A DNA stretch of 64,000 nt from contig NZ_CP050954.1 of the NCBI RefSeq assembly GCF_012273015.1, forward strand, positions 4,566,001-4,630,000. The letters run 5' to 3'. Positions 40,545-49,185 of this stretch are shown piece after piece. The stretch's first letter is position 1. Each line of letters starts with the position of its first letter. The notes beneath the pieces were generated by a model. That model worked only from the letters and a program-made list of their open reading frames with translations. It made no database searches and was not told the origin of the DNA. The translations under genes were made by a program, and so were the position numbers. The stretch is from Hymenobacter sp. BT18 (GTDB lineage: Bacteria; Bacteroidota; Bacteroidia; Cytophagales; Hymenobacteraceae).

Positions 40545-40581
40545 CATCCGTAGAATCCGTTTAAAAAATCCGTAAAATCCG
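40545..40581 (+). repeat. ATCCG direct repeats before ribBA
   Basis: ATCCG occurs four times at short spacing (ATCCGTAG, AATCCGTTTA, AATCCGTAA, AATCCG), ending seven bases before ATG 40588. It could be a leader feature or a relic short-tandem array. Confidence 0.6.
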
Positions 40582-40587
40582 AGTTCC

Positions 40588-41802
40588 ATGCTGGATTCTA
40601 TTGAAGATGCCATTGCCGATATCCGGGCCGGCAAAGTAGTCGTGGTCGTTGACGACGAGGACCGCGAAAACGAGGGCGACTTTATTTGCGCGGCCCGCTG
40701 CGCCACGCCCGAGGTTATCAACTTCATGGCCACCCATGGCCGCGGCCTGGTGTGCGCCCCGCTCATCGAGCAGCGCTGCGAAGAGCTGGGCCTGGAGCTG
40801 ATGGTAGGCCGCAACACGGCCCTGCACGCCACGCCCTTCACCGTGAGCATCGACCTGCTGAAAAACGGCGTGACCACCGGCATTTCGGCCTCCGACCGCA
40901 GCAAAACCATTCTGGCCCTTATCGACCCCGAAACCAAGCCCGAGGAGCTGGGCAAGCCCGGCCACATTTTCCCGCTGAAAGCCCGCAAGGAAGGCGTGCT
41001 GCGCCGCGCTGGCCACACCGAAGCCGCCATCGACCTGGCGCGGCTGGCGGGCTTCGAGCCGGCCGGGGTGCTGGTGGAGATTCTCAAGGAAGACGGCGAA
41101 ATGGCCCGCCTCCCCGAGCTGCGCGAAGTAGCCAAGCGCTGGGACTTGAAGCTGATTTCGGTACAGGACCTGATCAAATACCGCCTCGAAAAGGAAAGCC
41201 TCATTCAGCGCGAGCTGTCCGTGAAGCTGCCCACTGAGCACGGTGACTTCGACCTGGTTGCCTACACCCAGCAGTCGACCAACGCCCAGCACCTGGCCCT
41301 GGTGAAGGGCGACATCTCGGGCCCCGAGCCGATGCTTGTGCGCGTGCACAGCTCCTGCGTGACGGGCGACATCTTCGGCTCCTGCCGCTGCGACTGTGGC
41401 CCCCAACTGCACCAGGCTATGGAGCAGATTGAGCGCGAAGGCCGCGGCGTGCTGGTGTACATGAACCAGGAAGGCCGGGGCATTGGCCTGCTCAACAAGC
41501 TGCGCGCCTACCAGCTGCAGGAGCAGGGCCGCGACACGGTGGAAGCCAACCTGGACCTGGGCTTCCAGATGGATGAGCGTGACTACGGCGTAGGAGCCCA
41601 GATCCTGCGCGACCTGGGCGTGAGCCAGATGCGGCTGCTCACCAACAACCCCCGCAAGCGCACCGGCCTCATCGGCTACGGCCTTGAAATAGTGGAAACC
41701 GTGCCCATCGAAATCGAAGCCAACGTGCACAACGAGCGGTACCTGACCACCAAGCGCGACAAGCTGGGCCACACCATCCTCAGCAAGCTACGTCCGGCCT
41801 AG
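40588..41802 (+). CDS. ribBA: Bifunctional DHBP synthase / GTP cyclohydrolase II
   Basis: 404 residues. RibB domain (1 to about 205): VDDEDRENEGD, FMATHGRGLVC, HATPFTVSIDL, TGISASDR, GHIFPLKA, RAGHTEAAIDL. RibA domain (about 208-404): zinc ligands in HSSCVTGDIFGSCRCDCG, YMNQEGRGIGLLNKLRAY, LTNNPRK. It supplies both precursors of riboflavin, the four-carbon unit from ribulose-5-phosphate and the pyrimidine from GTP. No FMN riboswitch was recognised in the 165-base leader gap. Followed by a strong terminator. Confidence 0.97.
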   Translation: MLDSIEDAIADIRAGKVVVVVDDEDRENEGDFICAARCATPEVINFMATHGRGLVCAPLIEQRCEELGLELMVGRNTALHATPFTVSIDLLKNGVTTGISASDRSKTILALIDPETKPEELGKPGHIFPLKARKEGVLRRAGHTEAAIDLARLAGFEPAGVLVEILKEDGEMARLPELREVAKRWDLKLISVQDLIKYRLEKESLIQRELSVKLPTEHGDFDLVAYTQQSTNAQHLALVKGDISGPEPMLVRVHSSCVTGDIFGSCRCDCGPQLHQAMEQIEREGRGVLVYMNQEGRGIGLLNKLRAYQLQEQGRDTVEANLDLGFQMDERDYGVGAQILRDLGVSQMRLLTNNPRKRTGLIGYGLEIVETVPIEIEANVHNERYLTTKRDKLGHTILSKLRPA

Positions 41803-41893
41803 TGCTTCGCTAAAGCCTGGGCCGACTTGTAGCACGCCGACGGCAAAGCTTGGTTGGCCGCTTACAGATAGGAACAGCCTGTTGAACCATACG

Positions 41894-41929
41894 AAAAGAG
41901 GGTTGCCCTATGCGGGCAACCCTCTTTTT
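41894..41929. terminator. Bidirectional terminator
   Basis: A perfect 15-bp stem AAAAGAGGGTTGCCC / GGGCAACCCTCTTTT with a 5-base loop and A/T tails, between convergent ribBA and the ABC permease gene. Confidence 0.93.
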
Positions 41930-41968
41930 ATGCTTTTTGAATTAATTCTTTCGTCTAAGAACGGTTGC

Positions 41969-42733
41969 TTATAAGTCGCGGCGTAGCAGCAGGTAGCTCA
42001 GGCCCCAGAATAAGGCTATGTAAGCCAGGGCAAAGGGCAGGGCCTGCGTGGGAAGCAAAGTGCCGCTGGGGCCGGCCACGGTATCCAGCAGCTCCTGCCC
42101 GGGGGTAGGCGTGAGGCTGCCGAGCAGCTTGCCCGGAAAATAGCGGTCCAGTGAGTCCGGAACCTGGGACCGTACCAGGGGCTCGACTACCCAGCTATAC
42201 AGCAGAAAGGCAATGATGGCCAAACCACTTTTGCGCAGGGCAAAGGCCAGCAGCGCGGCCAGGCTCAGATAGCCCAAAGCCTGCACCCCGTAGAGCCCCA
42301 CGGCCCCCAGCTCGGCCGTGATGGCACCCGGGGCGGCCTCCGGTCCGCGGGTGAGGCCGAAGAATAAGCCCACGCCTAGCACCACCAGCGTGGCGTAGCC
42401 CGTCAGCCCCAGCGCCACGCCCATCTTGCTTTGCACCAGCTCGGCCCGGGAGGCTCCGTTGAGCACCTGCTGGCGAAACGTGCGGAACTGAAACTCGTCG
42501 GCAATGAGAATGATGAGCAGAATCCCCAGCAGCAGGTTGAAATAGCTGGCCACGTACGTGAGCTTGCCCCACACGCCTGGAAACGCATACAGCGTATTGC
42601 CCAGGGCCTGCCCATTGATGACGGTACCACTGCTCATACCCACAAAGCCCGCCAGCAGCACGGCATAAAGTGCCAGCAGAATCCAGACGGTGCGGTAGGG
42701 CAGGAGCTTGCGAAGTTCAGCGCGGAAAAGCAT
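41969..42733 (-). CDS. ABC-2 type transporter permease
   Basis: 254 residues from ATG 42733 (MLFRAELRKLLPYRTVW), preferred over the frame start at 42781. Six hydrophobic segments (about 15-35, 65-85, 105-128, 145-165, 170-190, 230-250) with an N-terminal Lys/Arg-rich amphipathic helix, typical of ABC-2 permeases. It pairs with the ATPase gene 96 bases upstream on the same strand; together they form an exporter of unknown substrate. No periplasmic or fusion protein gene is adjacent. Confidence 0.85.
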   Translation of the reverse strand: MLFRAELRKLLPYRTVWILLALYAVLLAGFVGMSSGTVINGQALGNTLYAFPGVWGKLTYVASYFNLLLGILLIILIADEFQFRTFRQQVLNGASRAELVQSKMGVALGLTGYATLVVLGVGLFFGLTRGPEAAPGAITAELGAVGLYGVQALGYLSLAALLAFALRKSGLAIIAFLLYSWVVEPLVRSQVPDSLDRYFPGKLLGSLTPTPGQELLDTVAGPSGTLLPTQALPFALAYIALFWGLSYLLLRRDL

Positions 42734-42829
42734 AAGGGAAAGAGAAAAACAGAAGAGCTGACGGGCCTGCTGGCTGAACAAACGGCAGCAGCTGTGCCTT
42801 AGCCGAAATGGTGTGTGGGAGTTGGTCTG

Positions 42830-43723
42830 CTAGCTCGTTAGAGCCAGGAACTGACTTTCCAGGCTGCGGTGGCGGAGTTCCAGCCCCGCCAGCACGATGC
42901 CCTGCCGGAAAAGGGCCTCATTCAGGGCCGCCGGGTCGTGGGCCGAATCCAGGACGACACTCACCCGGCCTTCGGCTTCGGCCTGCACATCCGATATCCA
43001 GGGTAGTTGGGCCAGGGCTTCGCGGAGAGCTTGCAGAGAACTGGCGGGGCCGGGGCGCAGCACTACCCGGTCGGCGCTGGTGAGAATGTCACGCACGGCC
43101 CCGGCGGCACGTAGCTGTCCGCGTTGCAGCACCGCCACGTGGGTGCACACTTTTTCTATCTCATCGAGCAGGTGGCTGGCCAGAATGATGGTTTTGCCCT
43201 CGGCGGCCAGGCGTTGCACCAGCGTCCGTACCTCGGCAATGCCCTGCGGGTCGAGGCCGTTGGTGGGTTCATCCAGCACCAGTACTTCGGGCTGGCCCAG
43301 GAGCGTGGAAGCCAGAGCCAGGCGCTGCTTCATGCCCAGGGAAAACCCCTGAAAAGCGTCGTGCTGGCGGTTGCGCAGCCCAACGGTTTCGAGCACTTCG
43401 TCTAGCTGGCTGGTTGGGGCACGCTTTACTTCAGCCACCACTTGCAGGTTCTGGCGGGCCGAGAGGTAGGGATAAAAATTGGGCGTTTCGAGCAGCACGC
43501 CCACGCGGCGCTTACTGGCCGCCGACAGCGCCTGCCCAAACCACCGTACCGCGCCGGCCGTGGGGTTCAGCACTCCCAGGGCCAACCCCAGCGTGGTAGT
43601 TTTACCCGAGCCATTGGGCCCCAGTAGGCCATACACGCTGCCCGCCGGTACGTGCAGGGTCAGGTCACGCAGGGCTTCGGTGCCGCCGTAGCGCTTGGAA
43701 AGGTGGTCGAGTTCAAGTACCAT
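42830..43723 (-). CDS. ABC transporter ATP-binding protein
   Basis: 297 residues. Walker A GPNGSGKTTTLG, Q-loop region LLETPNFYPY, signature FSLGMKQRLALA, Walker B EVLVLDEPTNGLDPQG and switch His in ILASHLLDEIE. A C-terminal ~80-residue extension as in the CcmA/drug-exporter group. It powers the ABC-2 permease encoded just downstream. First gene of the pair. Confidence 0.94.
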   Translation of the reverse strand: MVLELDHLSKRYGGTEALRDLTLHVPAGSVYGLLGPNGSGKTTTLGLALGVLNPTAGAVRWFGQALSAASKRRVGVLLETPNFYPYLSARQNLQVVAEVKRAPTSQLDEVLETVGLRNRQHDAFQGFSLGMKQRLALASTLLGQPEVLVLDEPTNGLDPQGIAEVRTLVQRLAAEGKTIILASHLLDEIEKVCTHVAVLQRGQLRAAGAVRDILTSADRVVLRPGPASSLQALREALAQLPWISDVQAEAEGRVSVVLDSAHDPAALNEALFRQGIVLAGLELRHRSLESQFLALTS

Positions 43724-43773
43724 AAGGCTAATGGGTGGCGCTTCGCTAACGTGGAAAAGGTTCTGAAGCCCGC

Positions 43774-44670
43774 CTACATGCCCAGCCGCCGCTTCAGGGC
43801 CGGCAGCAAATGAGCCGGCCGGAAGCGCTGCGCCAGCTCGGCTATCAGCACCTGGTAAGGTAGCTTGGCTGCCTGGTCCTGGGGGGTAAGCTCTGCCGGC
43901 AAAAAAGGCGAGGAAGGAATGGACTGGTAAGTAATGGTGGCCGGTTGGGCTGGATTAGGCTGCGCCCGTCGGCCGCTGGCTAGGATAGCCTTGCGCGAAG
44001 GCCATTCAGGAGCGGGAACCGGAAAGCGCAGCAGCTCCAGGTGCTCGAAGTGGGGCGCCATGAGGCGCAGCAAGTGGTCAGGATGAGGGGAAATCAGCTG
44101 CTTGTGCAGCTGCCCGGTTTCGTACTCGTGCCAGTCCCATACGGAGGCAACCATCCGCGTCAGCCCGCCAAAGCCGATAACCACCTCCTCGTATTTGGGC
44201 ATCGGCCGGCTCATGTCCTCCCCATCGATGACGGGCAGGTAGACGTGCCCACCGGGCTGGGTCCAGGCAATGAGGTTGGCCACTACCTGCTCGACTTCCG
44301 CCACGGAGTCGACGTAGATGTAGGCGCCCCACATGCAGGACACCAGGGACCAAGCCTCCCGCCATTCGGGGTGGGCATCACGAAAGTCGCCTTCTTGCAG
44401 AAACAGCGCGTCGGGGTTGGCGCGCTGGGCCTCGCCGAGCATCCCCGGCGACTTGTCGAGGCCCGCTCGGGGTACACCGGGAAACTGGCTGAGCATATAG
44501 CCCGTGCCACAGCCTACATCGAGCCAGCGGGCTCCTTCTCCCAGCAAAGGGCGCAGGGCGGCCAACTCGCCCTCTACGGTTTCTCGAGCGTACGAAGGCA
44601 GTATAAACCGTTCGTTGTAAGTAGCTGCATACGCAGCATCGTATACTTCCAGGAGGGCTTCAGGTTTCAT
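43774..44670 (-). CDS. SAM-dependent methyltransferase
   Basis: 298 residues from ATG 44670; a TTG two codons upstream is less likely. Class I methyltransferase: motif I WLDVGCGTGYMLSQF (about residues 49-63), a following acidic GLDKSPGML, and a motif near LVSCMWGAYIYVDS. Residues 230-298 form a variable extension. Substrate unknown. It lies 50 bases upstream of the ABC ATPase gene on the - strand direction of reading past it, so it is transcribed toward the M14 gene's start region and not obviously linked functionally. Confidence 0.82.
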   Translation of the reverse strand: MKPEALLEVYDAAYAATYNERFILPSYARETVEGELAALRPLLGEGARWLDVGCGTGYMLSQFPGVPRAGLDKSPGMLGEAQRANPDALFLQEGDFRDAHPEWREAWSLVSCMWGAYIYVDSVAEVEQVVANLIAWTQPGGHVYLPVIDGEDMSRPMPKYEEVVIGFGGLTRMVASVWDWHEYETGQLHKQLISPHPDHLLRLMAPHFEHLELLRFPVPAPEWPSRKAILASGRRAQPNPAQPATITYQSIPSSPFLPAELTPQDQAAKLPYQVLIAELAQRFRPAHLLPALKRRLGM

Positions 44671-44868
44671 GGGCAAGGAGAAACGTACAGGTTAAACAAC
44701 GCGAAAGAGCGTCCAATACCGGATAGCGCTGGTTTGGCCAAGGTAGCGCCTTTCCTTGATGTTGTTGTCTGACCGGGCCGGTAAGCCAACCGGAAATGGC
44801 CGGTACAAGAAAAGCGGCCTGGCAAAGTCCGGCAGGCCGGGCGCCGGTAAGCGCGGGGGCCAGGCGGC

Positions 44869-46662
44869 TTAATCGCCCGTCGTGTTCAGGGCGCCGCCCT
44901 GCCAGCGCACCACCGGGTAGCGCAGGTGGGAAGGCTCGTAGTAGGGCGAGTGGCGATATACAAACTCCAACTGGGCACTGGCGCTTTTGGCGAAGGCCGG
45001 GTCAGCTTTCTTCCGCTCCTCCAGCTGCTGGCGCAGTTTAGGGTCGCGGCGGAGCAGGTCGGCGGCCACATCTTCGAATACGTAGTCGGAGAAGTGTTCT
45101 TTTTGCTGCAGCACGCTGTCGAAGAAGCCCCAGGCAAAAAACGAGTCGGTGGCCTGGGGCTCCAGCGTTTCGATGGCAAACCGGCGGTGGGGCTGGTCGA
45201 GGCTCACCACGTAGTCGCCGCGGTAAAAGCGCTGCTTCTGCTGCTCTTGGCGCACCTGTAGGCGGCTGTGCAGGTAGTGGCCCTCGTAGGGGCGGGGCAC
45301 GGTGGCAAAGTCGCCTAAGTAATATACTTCGGCTGTAAGGGTGGTGTCGCGCGACAGGCGGCGCAGTTGCACGCCCCCGCGCCGCAGCCGCTCGGCTACT
45401 TCCCCCCAGGCCTGGGGCAGCACGTAGGCTTGCGGGGCCTGCACCTGCACGGCGGGCCGGAAGGTATTAAAGTACTTTACCGGTTTGGTGTACGGGGCCT
45501 TCTGGTCGTAGTAGAGGCGGGGCAGGCCGCTGACCTCACTGGCTTTGGTGCGGCCCTCATAGCCGCGGAACTGGAGGGTCTCGGCGCGGGTGGTGTCCAG
45601 CTGCCACACCAGCGGGAAGGTTTGCTGGGCGGCAGTCTGGCGGTTGGCCTCGGCCCGGGCCTTGCCCAGCTCCTCCGCGCTCAGGTGCAGCTGCTGGAGC
45701 AGCAGATACAGAAAGTCGTAGGTGGCTTTTACGCGGGGCCGGTAGGCCTTCAGCATATGGGTTTCGGTGATAAACCCAATGGTGTTGAACAGGGCCGCGT
45801 AGCCGGAAGAATAGCGCGGGGTTTCCAGAAAACCCTGCAGGCCCCGGGCATCGGGGGTGCGGCCCTCAAAGTCTACGTAGGGCGTCAGGGGCCATTGGCG
45901 CTGCTCCATGCCCTGGTAGAGGGAGGGCAGCAGGCGGCCGGTGAGGTAGGCACTCAAGGCCGGGTGCAGCTTGTCTTTCTGCGTGGCAATGAGCGTCATC
46001 GTATACTGGTAGTCGGCGCCGTTGGAGGTGTGCGTGTCCACGAACACCTCGGGCTGCCATTTCTGAATCAGGTCGGCAAACGACTGCGCATTGCGCGAGT
46101 CTTGCTTTACGTAGTCGCGGTTCAGGTCGAGGTTACGGGCATTGCCCCGGAAACCGAAGCTTTCCGGCCCGTTCTGGTTGGCGCGGGAAGTGGAGTTGCG
46201 GTTCAGGGCCCCATCCACGTTGTAAATAGGAATGATGACGACCGTGAGGTGGTCGAGCAGGGGCCGCAGCGCCGGCTCCCGCACCAGGTCGCGGGCCAGC
46301 ATCATGGAAGCATCAATACCTTCTGGCTCGCCGGGGTGAATACCATTCTGAATAAGCACCACCTGGCGCTTGGCCGCCCGGGTGCCCACGGGGTCATTCT
46401 GGCCGTCGGCCGAAATAACGACTTCGTGCAGGGGCCGGCCCGAGTCAGTGGTGCCTGCCCGGCGCATGGTTACTTCCGCGTACCTGGTATCCAGGCGCTG
46501 GTAATAGTCGATGCACTCCTGGTAAGTAGCGGTGGTGTTGCCATTGCCTTTCTCGAAAGGTGTAAGCCAGTCAGCAGCTGCTACGGAACTAGTTGGTTGA
46601 GGAAAGGGAACGGTGGCAGTCGGGGAGCCCGCCAGCAGGGCGGCAAGTAATACTGAAAACAT
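44869..46662 (-). CDS. M14-family zinc carboxypeptidase, secreted
   Basis: 597 residues from ATG 46662; the frame is open to 46713. Signal segment 1 to about 20. Metal site: His and Glu in NGIHPGEPEGIDASMML, third ligand probably His in VFVDTHTSNGADYQY. NARNLDLNRDYVKQ carries the substrate-binding Asn/Arg pair. A ~330-residue C-terminal region (from about 270) is extra compared with simple carboxypeptidases and may cover the site or bind the envelope. It would act in the periplasm or outside on peptides or wall stem peptides. Confidence 0.88.
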   Translation of the reverse strand: MFSVLLAALLAGSPTATVPFPQPTSSVAAADWLTPFEKGNGNTTATYQECIDYYQRLDTRYAEVTMRRAGTTDSGRPLHEVVISADGQNDPVGTRAAKRQVVLIQNGIHPGEPEGIDASMMLARDLVREPALRPLLDHLTVVIIPIYNVDGALNRNSTSRANQNGPESFGFRGNARNLDLNRDYVKQDSRNAQSFADLIQKWQPEVFVDTHTSNGADYQYTMTLIATQKDKLHPALSAYLTGRLLPSLYQGMEQRQWPLTPYVDFEGRTPDARGLQGFLETPRYSSGYAALFNTIGFITETHMLKAYRPRVKATYDFLYLLLQQLHLSAEELGKARAEANRQTAAQQTFPLVWQLDTTRAETLQFRGYEGRTKASEVSGLPRLYYDQKAPYTKPVKYFNTFRPAVQVQAPQAYVLPQAWGEVAERLRRGGVQLRRLSRDTTLTAEVYYLGDFATVPRPYEGHYLHSRLQVRQEQQKQRFYRGDYVVSLDQPHRRFAIETLEPQATDSFFAWGFFDSVLQQKEHFSDYVFEDVAADLLRRDPKLRQQLEERKKADPAFAKSASAQLEFVYRHSPYYEPSHLRYPVVRWQGGALNTTGD

Positions 46663-46727
46663 AGTGGAAGGGAAAGCGCCGAAAAAATTGAGCTTCGGCG
46701 CACAGCGGGGCAAAATACCCGGATAGG

Positions 46728-47162
46728 CTAGTAGCGGCGGCGGGGTGCCGGAAACAGGGCTTGGTCGAGGCTGTAGCGGCCGGGGCCCACAAAGAGCAGC
46801 CCCGCAAACACAAACGCCGACTCGAGGGCGTGGGAGTAGCCGGAAAACCCTTCGCCCTGGCTGAGGTGGCTAATGGTGGCCATGATCATGGTGCAGAGTA
46901 AGAGCAGGCAGGCCACCCGGAAAAACAACCCCAGCGCCAGCAGCTGCCCGCCCACGGCCTCCGCAACGGCCGCCAGGAAGCCCCAGAAAGCCGGCGCGAA
47001 ATGGATACCCAGCGTCCCCATGGTTTCGCCCAGTGAAGTCCAGTTTTCCGGACCGCCGATGAGCTTGGGGTAGCCGTGGATGGTGAACATTACGCCCAGT
47101 CCTACCCGCAGCAGCAACAGCCCAAAATCCTGTAAGCGGTAGATGTTGGAAAAGAATTTCAT
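46728..47162 (-). CDS. DoxX-family membrane protein
   Basis: 144 residues from ATG 47162 (MKFFSNIYRLQDFGLLLLRVGLGV); the upstream frame is GC-rich filler. Four helices; the N-terminal LLLRVGLGVMFTIHGYPKLIGG is the DoxX signature. DoxX-like proteins sit in the inner membrane and are linked to quinone or redox stress, but their biochemistry is poorly defined. Downstream is the M14 gene (65-base gap), probably not functionally tied. Confidence 0.9.
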   Translation of the reverse strand: MKFFSNIYRLQDFGLLLLRVGLGVMFTIHGYPKLIGGPENWTSLGETMGTLGIHFAPAFWGFLAAVAEAVGGQLLALGLFFRVACLLLLCTMIMATISHLSQGEGFSGYSHALESAFVFAGLLFVGPGRYSLDQALFPAPRRRY

Positions 47163-47263
47163 AGGGAAATACGACCGGCGGAACGGTGGGAAGAGCGAGG
47201 TGGGAAGCCGGCGCGGCCAAAGTACACGTTTTAGGGCGGAATGCCGCGCCGTGCCCCACAAGC

Positions 47264-47911
47264 CTAGCGGAAAAGTAATACCCCGCGGATGGGCGTGGCG
47301 GGGGGCAGGTCGCGGGGCTGTCGGGGCACGCGGTCCAGGTCCTTGCCATCCAACTGCCAGGACATGCGCACCTCGTCGGAAACGGCTACCAGCCCGGCGT
47401 CGGCCAGCTCCACCGTGTTGATACCGTAGCGGGAGCGGGCCAACCCAACCGGGGAGCCCACGCCCACGCCCTCGGCCGTGCGGTAGTGGGGGCTGGTTAC
47501 CTGCACGCGCCAGAGGCGGTAGCCTTCTTCCTCGTCGCCGACCAGCTCCAGCAGCAGGGGCGGGGCCGTGGGGTGCTCGGGGTCCTGCAGCTCATACCCG
47601 GGGTAATCGATGCCTTCCAGCTGCCGGGTAGAGCGGCGCAGCAGGTGGGCCGGAACCAACTCCCGCAGCACACTTTCCCGCATGTTGAGGCGCAACATAC
47701 CCACCCGGCCGGGAGCCAGCAGGTGCAGAGAGTCGGGCGCGGGGGGCAGGGCGGCGGGGGCTGGGGTAGGCGTCGGCGGCATCTGCTGGGGCGTGACAAC
47801 GCCGGGCTGGGTTGCCGTGGAGGCAGGGCGGCGGGAGGCAGATTCTTCGCAGCCGATGAGCAGCGCGCCCACCGCCAGCGCCGCGGCCAGGAAGGTCAGG
47901 GTAGATTTCAC
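47264..47911 (-). CDS. Hypothetical lipoprotein
   Basis: 215 residues. Lipoprotein signal LTFLAAALAVGALLIGC (Cys21), a Thr/Pro/Ala-rich linker (about 24-60; TATQPGVVTPQQMPPTPTPA) and a C-terminal domain of about 150 residues with GMLRLNMRESVLRELVPAHL. The latter pattern resembles periplasmic domains that follow RVG(K/M)-type openings in Bacteroidota lipoproteins, of unknown role. Isolated, divergent from surE with a 101-base gap. Confidence 0.82.
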   Translation of the reverse strand: MKSTLTFLAAALAVGALLIGCEESASRRPASTATQPGVVTPQQMPPTPTPAPAALPPAPDSLHLLAPGRVGMLRLNMRESVLRELVPAHLLRRSTRQLEGIDYPGYELQDPEHPTAPPLLLELVGDEEEGYRLWRVQVTSPHYRTAEGVGVGSPVGLARSRYGINTVELADAGLVAVSDEVRMSWQLDGKDLDRVPRQPRDLPPATPIRGVLLFR

Positions 47912-47978
47912 GCCCCAACATACGCACCGGTTGGCACGTTGTTGATACCAGGGTAGCGGACCAGGCCTGCCTGCGTTC

Positions 47979-47986
47979 TACCTTTG
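47979..47986 (+). promoter_or_regulatory. TANNTTTG -7 element for surE
   Basis: TACCTTTG, an exact match, 26 bases before the chosen ATG at 48013. Confidence 0.65.
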
Positions 47987-48012
47987 CTTCGTCTTTTTTG
48001 CCTTACCTACTG

Positions 48013-48882
48013 ATGCTCATGCCTGACTCCGCCGCTAAGCCCCTGATTCTGATAACCAACGACGACGGCATCACGGCGCCCGGCATTGCTACTCTGGTGC
48101 GCGTGATGCGCCGCCTGGGCGAAGTGGTGGTGGTAGCGCCTAACTCCCCGCAGTCGGGCATGGGCCACGCCATCACCATCGGCCACCCGCTGCGCCTTGA
48201 CCGCAGCACCATTTTTGCCGATATTGAGGCCTACGAATGCAGCGGCACTCCCGCCGACTGCGTGAAGCTGGCCAAGCACCACGTCCTGAAAGACCGGCGC
48301 CCCGACCTGGTGGTATCCGGTATCAACCACGGCTCCAACTCCTCGGTAAATGTGCTCTACTCGGGTACGATGTCGGCTGCCATTGAAGCCGCTATTGAAG
48401 GGCTGCCGGCCATTGGCTTTTCGCTGTGTGAGTATGGGCACAACGCCCGGTTTGCCCACACCGAGGAGTGGGTAGAGCACATAGCCCGGCAGGCGCTGGC
48501 CCAGGGCATTCCGGCGGGCGTGGCCCTGAACGTGAATATTCCCAAGGTTTCCGACACGCCCATTGCGGGTATCCGCCTTTGCCGGCAGGCCCGGGCCAAG
48601 TGGCAGGAAGAGTTTGACCTGCGCCACGACCCATATAACCGCCCCTACTACTGGCTGCGCGGCGCCTTCGTCAACCACGATCAGGGCGAAGACACCGATG
48701 AGTGGGCGCTGGCGCACAACTTCGTATCGGTGGTGCCCTGCCAGTTCGACCTGACGGCCTATCGGGGCCTGGCGCAGTTGGAGGAGCAGTGGCAGCTGCA
48801 CCTGCCCGGTCACCCCGAGCCTGCTTCGTTGCCGCCGGCCCGGCCCATTCAGCCCGAGGACTACGGTGTGGTGAACCCCTGA
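48013..48882 (+). CDS. surE: 5'/3'-nucleotidase SurE
   Basis: 289 residues from ATG 48013; ATG 48019 (MPDSAAKPLILITNDDG) is an alternative and TTG 47998 unlikely. Metal-binding Asp pair in LITNDDGITAPGI, then VVVAPNSPQSGMGHAIT, CSGTPADCVKLA, PDLVVSGINHGSNSSVNVLYSGTM and AIEGLPAIGFSL: all the SurE signatures. Dephosphorylates nucleoside monophosphates in stationary phase or stress. The ~30-residue C-terminal tail is Pro-rich. Confidence 0.96.
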   Translation: MLMPDSAAKPLILITNDDGITAPGIATLVRVMRRLGEVVVVAPNSPQSGMGHAITIGHPLRLDRSTIFADIEAYECSGTPADCVKLAKHHVLKDRRPDLVVSGINHGSNSSVNVLYSGTMSAAIEAAIEGLPAIGFSLCEYGHNARFAHTEEWVEHIARQALAQGIPAGVALNVNIPKVSDTPIAGIRLCRQARAKWQEEFDLRHDPYNRPYYWLRGAFVNHDQGEDTDEWALAHNFVSVVPCQFDLTAYRGLAQLEEQWQLHLPGHPEPASLPPARPIQPEDYGVVNP

Positions 48883-48905
48883 CACTGCCGGCCCGGGGCC
48901 GGTGG

Positions 48906-49115
48906 TTAGGAGGTGTGATGCGGCCGACCTACGTGCTTGCGGGGGTGGAGCGGGCCCGGGTGCTTGCGCACCATGGGAATATGGCGCACGAGGGGGCGCG
49001 GGAGATGCCCGGCCGTGGGGCGGGCGTATTCCAGGCTCAGGGCCAGCCCCAGCAGTGCTAGCAGGAGCAGGGCCGGGGCCAGCAGCAGGAAAGAAGATTT
49101 GGGGAAACGCGCCAC
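48906..49115 (-). CDS. Possible small membrane protein with His/Pro-rich tail
   Basis: 69 residues from GTG 49115. One strong hydrophobic helix (SFLLLAPALLLLALLGLAL, about residues 8-26) followed by a basic, His- and Pro-rich tail (HLPRPLVRHIPMVRKHPG, HPRKHVGRPHHTS) with seven His. It fills the gap between convergent surE and the kinase gene. The natural-looking anchor plus tail suggests a real gene, perhaps metal-binding, but a chance ORF in GC-rich DNA cannot be excluded. Confidence 0.45.
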   Translation of the reverse strand: MARFPKSSFLLLAPALLLLALLGLALSLEYARPTAGHLPRPLVRHIPMVRKHPGPLHPRKHVGRPHHTS

Positions 49116-49185
49116 GGGTGGGAGGCAGGAAAAGGCCAGAGGCCCGAATATGCAAGGGGCTCTATGAAATCAGCATGAAGCTGGT

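Noticed and set aside
40423..40587. FMN riboswitch before ribBA
   Set aside because: Expected from function, but the conserved RFN-element segments are not visible in the 165-base gap.
45367..46650. 427-residue + strand ORF antisense to the M14 gene
   Set aside because: Shadow of a gene with clear zinc-peptidase motifs.
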